Positions 1-3,168 of a stretch of DNA of 5,786 nt are shown here, one piece after another (positions within the stretch are counted from its first letter, which is position 1; every line of letters begins with the position of its first letter). The notes under the pieces are model-generated. The model had not been told where the DNA came from. It ran no database searches and saw only the letters and a program-made list of their open reading frames with translations. Made by a program: the position numbers and the translations under genes. This DNA is from a bacterium (GTDB lineage: Bacteria > SZUA-79 > Acidulodesulfobacterales > Acidulodesulfobacteraceae), in NCBI GenBank assembly GCA_021784835.1, contig JAJYHI010000103.1, forward strand, positions 1-5,786, in the 5' to 3' direction.

Positions 1-865
1 CTTCCTGTTTTATCGCTTTTAATTTAATATTTTGGGCAGACCTGGTAAATTCCCTGTTGACTAAAATATGCCTGAATCCGAATCCGCAGCACATAAACCA
101 TTTGGAATATTCCTCCATCTGCACGCCTAAGTGCGACGCCAATCCGCCTACGACTATGGGTCTTTTTCCGCCGATTATGTCGTCGGATACCTGTTTAAAG
201 AAATGGCAGCCGTAATGTTCTACCGCCCTCAATCCTTTAATTCCTTCAAGCCTTTTCGGGTCTGCCGCCTCCAGTATTTTATCCCTTAAAGCATATGCTA
301 TCTCGCTGTCGTGGACTATTTCTTCGGGAATAACAAGTTCTCTTCCTAATTTTGCAAGAACTTTTTTTACGGAATCCCTTAACTCTTTATTTCCCACCAA
401 CAGATGCCTCATTTCCAAATAGTTTCCGAAACTGGTAACGCAGTGTATAGTAAAATTATAGCCTTCTTCATATGCCCTGTGCCAGTTCCTTGCTGCAACC
501 GAAGCGAGCTGAACGAGATTTCCGAGACCGGATGCATGATAATTCCATGCCGTACATGAAGTCTGCTGCATATCGTTGTAATACTTTATCCCTAGTTTAT
601 CCCTGTAATAAAAATTCGACCTCGGAACGCCCGGAAGGTTTGCGCACTGTCCACAGCTTTTATGCTGATAGTGCATATCTAAAGGCACTTTCTTTTTTAT
701 CCCGTACATAACCTCTTCTTCTTTATACGGACCTATAATATGGCCGATCTTAATCTCGCCTTCTTCTTCTAATTTTTTCATTTCCGCCCTAATGTCGTGA
801 GCATGATAATTCATGCCCTTAGCATGATTTATGCCGGTTTTAACGTCGTTTATCTCATAAGACAT
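1..865 (-). CDS. hdrB: HdrB-like heterodisulfide reductase subunit B (CCG domains), C-terminus cut by window
   Basis: I translated 288 residues from ATG at 865 with no stop before the window edge, so the C-terminus is missing. The start is fixed by GGAGG at 871-875, 5 nt upstream. Subunit B of heterodisulfide reductases carries the disulfide or thiol-active iron-sulfur centre, bound by two CCG motifs (C-x31-38-CC-x33-37-CxxC). The second motif is visible as C220 (YGCH) and C259-C260 (FMCCGFG) with 38 residues between them. Its final CxxC would lie outside the window. The first motif has the right spacing but is degenerate: C71, then S103-C104 instead of CC, then C142-x-x-S145 instead of CxxC, with an extra C74 (KSCGQC). 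About 70 residues precede the first Cys, whereas classical HdrB begins almost at it. hdrC ends 43 bp upstream, so the two genes form an operon. I infer an sHdr-type HdrB of sulfur metabolism; other HdrB/GlpC-like CCG proteins are possible. Confidence 0.85.
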   Translation of the reverse strand, partial: MSYEINDVKTGINHAKGMNYHAHDIRAEMKKLEEEGEIKIGHIIGPYKEEEVMYGIKKKVPLDMHYQHKSCGQCANLPGVPRSNFYYRDKLGIKYYNDMQQTSCTAWNYHASGLGNLVQLASVAARNWHRAYEEGYNFTIHCVTSFGNYLEMRHLLVGNKELRDSVKKVLAKLGRELVIPEEIVHDSEIAYALRDKILEAADPKRLEGIKGLRAVEHYGCHFFKQVSDDIIGGKRPIVVGGLASHLGVQMEEYSKWFMCCGFGFRHILVNREFTRSAQNIKLKAIKQE

Positions 866-870
866 AATGT

Positions 871-875
871 CCTCC
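871..875 (-). promoter_or_regulatory. Ribosome binding site of hdrB
   Basis: GGAGG on the minus strand lies 5 nt before the ATG at 865. It fixes the start of a gene whose N-terminal extension is unusual, so the roughly 70-residue extension appears to be truly translated. Confidence 0.75.
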
Positions 876-908
876 AAAATTTATAGTATTTTTTTTACTT
901 TTTAGGCT

Positions 909-1643
909 TTACTTTTTAGACGCCTCTAATTTTTCTTTTTTTTCCTGAATTTTTGCTTCCATTTCGTCTTTTTTATCTTCCATATCGTCCTGAACTATAT
1001 CGACTAGAAACGGAAACACTGTCCCCACCTTTTCTAAGGCGCCGCTTTCTTCCCATATTTTTTGCATTTCATATATAGTGTAATCTTCTGCCGCCCATGC
1101 CCTATCTACCACATTCATGCCGGGAAAACCTTCAAAAAGCTCTTCCCTCATTTCCATTTTTTTAGACGAAAGCTCTATCATCCTCGGACCCCAGTCCGGA
1201 AAAGCGTCGGGAGAAAGCATATCCGGCGCAAGCTGGTTGCCTCTGGTTAAAACTAATTTCGCGATTCTGGTATAACCTGCAAGAGCTTCGGCGGCAAGAC
1301 CTTCCCTGACCGCAATCTCTCTCATTGCCATAACTATATCAGCGGCAGAATTCTCTTTGGGACATCTGTATTTACAGCTGTAACACTGGGCGCAGTTCCA
1401 AATCTTGCCCTTCATATACTCTTCGATAGTCTCCTCGTCTCCTTCTATCATCATCTGGCAAACTTCGCGGGGGGAGTAATCGTAAAATGCGGCGGCGGGG
1501 CAATTTGCCACGCAAGTTCCGCAGTTTAAACAGCCGTGCAGGGATTCTTTAATGCGGAAATCTTTCATAATTTCCTTATAAAAGTGTCCGCCCTTAGCGC
1601 TTTCGATTTTTTCCGTAACGGGATTCTTGTTTTCTTCGCTCAT
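909..1643 (-). CDS. hdrC: HdrC-like heterodisulfide reductase subunit C, two [4Fe-4S] clusters
   Basis: This 244-residue protein carries two classical CxxCxxCxxxCP motifs: C38-C41-C44-C48 (HGCLNCGTCVANCP) and C84-C87-C90-C94 (NCAQCYSCKYRCP). Between them lies the family block YSPREVCQMMIEGDEETI. HdrC relays electrons between HdrA flavin/iron-sulfur centres and the HdrB active site, in the cytoplasm. The open frame extends to an ATG at 1661, but AGGAGG (1653-1658) lies inside that extension and 9 nt before the ATG at 1643, so I take 1643 as the true start. The protein is longer than methanogen HdrC (about 185 residues). After the second cluster come a region rich in W, P and M (residues 145-215) and a highly charged, probably helical or coiled tail (218-244). 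hdrB follows after 43 bp. No HdrA is in view; it would be expected beyond coordinate 1 if this is an shdr-type cluster. The family call is strong; the sulfur-oxidation role is inferred. Confidence 0.9.
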   Translation of the reverse strand: MSEENKNPVTEKIESAKGGHFYKEIMKDFRIKESLHGCLNCGTCVANCPAAAFYDYSPREVCQMMIEGDEETIEEYMKGKIWNCAQCYSCKYRCPKENSAADIVMAMREIAVREGLAAEALAGYTRIAKLVLTRGNQLAPDMLSPDAFPDWGPRMIELSSKKMEMREELFEGFPGMNVVDRAWAAEDYTIYEMQKIWEESGALEKVGTVFPFLVDIVQDDMEDKKDEMEAKIQEKKEKLEASKK

Positions 1644-1652
1644 TTTAAAATA

Positions 1653-1658
1653 CCTCCT
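1653..1658 (-). promoter_or_regulatory. Ribosome binding site that decides the hdrC start
   Basis: A full AGGAGG on the minus strand sits 9 nt before ATG 1643 (MSEENK). An in-frame ATG at 1661 directly precedes it and has no Shine-Dalgarno of its own, so the longer version starting MRRYFK is very likely untranslated. Confidence 0.8.
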
Positions 1659-1678
1659 CATATTTATATACTTTAATC

Positions 1679-1695
1679 AAGTTGCTTCGCAACTT
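1679..1695 (-). promoter_or_regulatory. Perfect 7-bp hairpin / inverted repeat in the hdrC leader
   Basis: On the minus strand the arms AAGTTGC and GCAACTT are separated by the 3-nt loop GAA. The repeat ends 35 nt before the hdrC start and is the only GC-containing structure in an AT-rich leader. No T-run follows it in the direction of hdrC transcription, so it is not a terminator for arsR. It could be an mRNA-stabilising 5' stem or a protein-binding site. The plus-strand reading is followed by TTTT, but no gene runs that way. Confidence 0.45.
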
Positions 1696-1716
1696 TTAAG
1701 GTGTAAATATTTGTCG

Positions 1717-1761
1717 ATCTTTTGATATTTTATGATTATCTACAAATATCTTTATGATATT
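1717..1761. repeat. Two related AT-rich elements upstream of hdrC
   Basis: On the plus strand ATCTTTTGATATT (1717-1729) and ATCTTTATGATATT (1748-1761) are near copies 31 bp apart, differing by one inserted A. The second lies within a perfect inverted repeat, AATATC-5 nt-GATATT (1745-1761). A partial third copy, TTTATGATTATC, lies between them (1729-1740). A spacing of about three helical turns would suit a regulator binding twice, but similar runs arise by chance in such AT-rich DNA. Confidence 0.3.
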
Positions 1762-1763
1762 AA
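1735..1763 (-). promoter_or_regulatory. Possible sigma70-type promoter for hdrC-hdrB
   Basis: On the minus strand TTAATA (1758-1763, 4/6 match to -35) and GATAAT (1735-1740, 5/6 match to -10) are 17 bp apart. Transcription would start near 1728 and give a leader of about 85 nt containing the 1679-1695 hairpin. The inverted repeat at 1745-1761 falls in the spacer and overlaps the -35. The match is only moderate, and AT-rich DNA gives many such pairs. It would give hdrCB a promoter separate from that of arsR. Confidence 0.3.
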
Positions 1764-1834
1764 TGCAAATTTATCGTAAAGATGCCGAAAACTTCCATGC
1801 ATTCGGGCGCATTTATCCTAAGTGCAGGAACGTT

Positions 1835-1861
1835 AAAAAATTTTAATAATAAAAATTAAAA
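1835..1861 (-). terminator. Possible weak A/T-only terminator after arsR
   Basis: On the minus strand the arms TTTTAAT (1855-1861) and ATTAAAA (1841-1847) flank a 7-nt loop and are followed by six T (1835-1840). The shape and position, 13 bp after the arsR stop, fit an intrinsic terminator. The stem has no G:C pair, so it would be inefficient. Read-through from the arsR promoter into hdrC is therefore plausible. Confidence 0.35.
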
Positions 1862-1874
1862 ATACGGATAATAG

Positions 1875-2264
1875 CTAATAGATATCGGGATTACTGCCGG
1901 ATTTTAAGGCGGCATCGCCTGAAAATCTCAAGTCGGTATAATCTCCCGCATCTTTGATTTCCTTAATGTCTTTGACGAGCTGTCTTATTTTGGAATTTTT
2001 CAGATAATACAAGAGTTTATTATCGACTCTCTTGTAATCTACCATCTGAGTGTTCCTTAAGACGGCTAAATGCTGGGATATGTTGGATTGGGTTTTACCC
2101 AAGGCGGAGGATATATCGTTTACGCTGACTTCTTCATCGCAAACGATACATAAAATTCCTAATCTGATAGGATTTGACAAAAGTTTAAAGATGCTTGCCA
2201 AATCTTTGCATTTTCTGTTGAGGTTTTTGTCGTCCGTGCAAAACTCTTTTCCCATTTTTCCCAT
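1875..2264 (-). CDS. ArsR/SmtB-family repressor, SqrR/BigR-like thiol sensor candidate
   Basis: This is a winged helix-turn-helix repressor of about 129 residues. Using numbering from the ATG at 2264, the sequence shows the family signature LASIFKLLSNPIRLGIL (22-38), the recognition helix region VNDISSALGKTQSNISQHLAVLR (49-70) and the wing YKRVDNKLLYYL (77-88). It lacks the ELCVCDL metalloid site of true arsenic-sensing ArsR; VSVNDIS stands there instead. It has C9, C19, C39 and C42. C39 lies in helix 2 (RLGILC), where SqrR/BigR persulfide sensors carry one redox Cys. Their second Cys in the last helix is absent, so C42, C9 or C19 would have to be the partner. The open frame reaches a GTG at 2291 without a Shine-Dalgarno; ATGs at 2264 and 2255 are alternative starts. 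Its own promoter carries a symmetric operator, indicating autoregulation, and hdrC-hdrB lie downstream. The family is certain; the ligand is inferred. Confidence 0.87.
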   Translation of the reverse strand: MGKMGKEFCTDDKNLNRKCKDLASIFKLLSNPIRLGILCIVCDEEVSVNDISSALGKTQSNISQHLAVLRNTQMVDYKRVDNKLLYYLKNSKIRQLVKDIKEIKDAGDYTDLRFSGDAALKSGSNPDIY

Positions 2265-2307
2265 TTTTTTTAATTCTTTGCGATGTAGCACACCGCGATT
2301 ATGTGTA

Positions 2308-2330
2308 TATTCTAAATATAGAATATTCTA
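2308..2330. promoter_or_regulatory. Likely ArsR-family operator overlapping the arsR promoter
   Basis: The plus strand shows TATTCTA (2308-2314), a 4-nt spacer, TAGAATA (2319-2325), a perfect 7-bp inverted repeat. It overlaps a second perfect palindrome, TAGAATATTCTA (2319-2330), so there are three alternating half-sites. ATATTCTAAA also repeats directly at 2307-2316 and 2323-2332. The core fits ATTC-N8-GAAT (2309-2324), which I recall as the SqrR-type operator pattern; this memory should be verified. The site covers the -10 and part of the spacer of the arsR promoter, the expected place for autorepression by steric block. Confidence 0.75.
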
Positions 2331-2343
2331 AAATTGTTGTCAA
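2315..2343 (-). promoter_or_regulatory. Strong sigma70-type promoter of the ArsR-family gene
   Basis: On the minus strand a consensus TTGACA (-35, 2338-2343) is followed after exactly 17 bp by TATATT (-10, 2315-2320). Transcription should start near 2308, giving a leader of roughly 16 nt to the GTG at 2291 or 43 nt to the ATG at 2264. This is the best promoter in the window. The overlapping inverted repeats suggest it is strong but normally repressed. Confidence 0.75.
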
Positions 2344-2345
2344 GG

Positions 2346-2370
2346 GAAAAATAAAAAAATGTTTTAAAAC
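2346..2370 (-). terminator. Possible weak terminator after the RND-crotonase unit
   Basis: On the minus strand the palindrome GTTTTAAAAC (2361-2370) is followed by a T-rich tract of seven T, A, five T. It lies just after the crotonase stop and just before the arsR promoter, where a transcription unit should end. The palindrome can form only a very short, A/T-dominated stem, so this is a positional guess rather than a convincing hairpin. Confidence 0.25.
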
Positions 2371-2382
2371 CGCGTTATGAAA

Positions 2383-3144
2383 CTACAAGGAATGGCCGTG
2401 AAAATCGGATACGGATTTTTTCCAGTCTTTTCCTTCCTTTAAAAGTTCGGAAAAAATTTCGTCGGAAGAAAATTGATTATTCTTTAAATAATTTTTCCAT
2501 AAATCGATAAAAATTCTTTTTTTAAGCCTTAAGGAATCTGTCGAAAGGGCGGTAAAATCTTTAAAAAATTTAGCCGTGCCGCCGTCGAAATCACCGGCGC
2601 CGAAGACTTCCGTTAAATAATTAAATTTATATAATTCTTCCGCCGTATAATTTTTAGAAGTCAATATAATTTCCTTTGCTTTCTGAGCTCCTATTAAGAA
2701 AGCAAGCCTCAACGCCGAATTAGAGGGGGACAGTATGCCGTATTTTGACGACAGATCCGCAAAAACGGATTTTTTTTCGGCAAGCCTGAAATCGCAGGAA
2801 GATACGATGTCCAGACCTATTCCGCTTACTGCCCCTTTCACGGAGCATATAACCGGAACCGGCGACTCTGTGATATGCCTGCACATAACGTTCAGAACGG
2901 TGACATAATATCTTGCGCCGTCCCTGTCGAGTCCTGCAATTTCCTTAATTTCCGGTCCGGTTGCAAAATAATCCGTATTCGAACTCTTTATTAAAATTGC
3001 TTTCAGTTCTATTTCTTTTTCGATATTTCCTTCGAAAATTTTTATTAGTTCGTTCATTCCGGTTATATCAAACGTATTTTTGCCGCCCAAATCAATATCT
3101 ATTTCGGCTAACGAGCCGTTTTTGCGATCGAATCTTATAGGCAT
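2383..3144 (-). CDS. Crotonase-fold protein (enoyl-CoA hydratase/isomerase-like) lacking both catalytic Glu
   Basis: This complete 253-residue protein has the usual length of the crotonase superfamily. The start has AGAGG 6 nt upstream. The CoA-binding and oxyanion-hole segments are recognisable: YFATGPEIKEIAG (59-71), and GAVSGIGLDIVSSCDFRLAEK (104-124), which aligns with the family's GGGCELAxxCD block. The two acid/base glutamates of enoyl-CoA hydratase (rat Glu144 and Glu164) align with D112 and S132, and the usual PGxGG loop reads SPSNS (139-143). Simple hydratase chemistry is therefore doubtful. An isomerase, hydrolase or decarboxylase-like activity, or a non-catalytic acyl-CoA binder, fits better. 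It starts 24 bp after the RND permease stop, so the two are probably one operon. It is separated from arsR by a strong promoter. The superfamily is clear; reaction and substrate are unknown. Confidence 0.8.
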   Translation of the reverse strand: MPIRFDRKNGSLAEIDIDLGGKNTFDITGMNELIKIFEGNIEKEIELKAILIKSSNTDYFATGPEIKEIAGLDRDGARYYVTVLNVMCRHITESPVPVICSVKGAVSGIGLDIVSSCDFRLAEKKSVFADLSSKYGILSPSNSALRLAFLIGAQKAKEIILTSKNYTAEELYKFNYLTEVFGAGDFDGGTAKFFKDFTALSTDSLRLKKRIFIDLWKNYLKNNQFSSDEIFSELLKEGKDWKKSVSDFHGHSL

Positions 3145-3168
3145 AATCTACCTCTTTAAATTAATTGA

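Noticed and set aside
472..711. Plus-strand open frame of 79 residues
   Set aside because: It is antisense to the cysteine region of hdrB, has no family features, and the minus-strand frame is clearly the coding one.
1062..1250. Plus-strand open frame of 62 residues
   Set aside because: It lies wholly opposite hdrC and shows no recognisable domain.
1679..1700. Plus-strand intrinsic terminator (hairpin followed by TTTT)
   Set aside because: No gene or transcript on the plus strand would need it, and the T-run is only four bases.
1875..2264. Arsenic or metal sensor assignment for the ArsR-family protein
   Set aside because: The ELCVCDL metalloid motif is absent, no ars or metal-efflux genes adjoin it, and the cysteine in helix 2 fits thiol sensors better.
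2050..2331. Plus-strand open frame of 93 residues opposite the ArsR gene
   Set aside because: It is antisense to a well-defined winged-helix gene and runs through that gene's promoter and operator.
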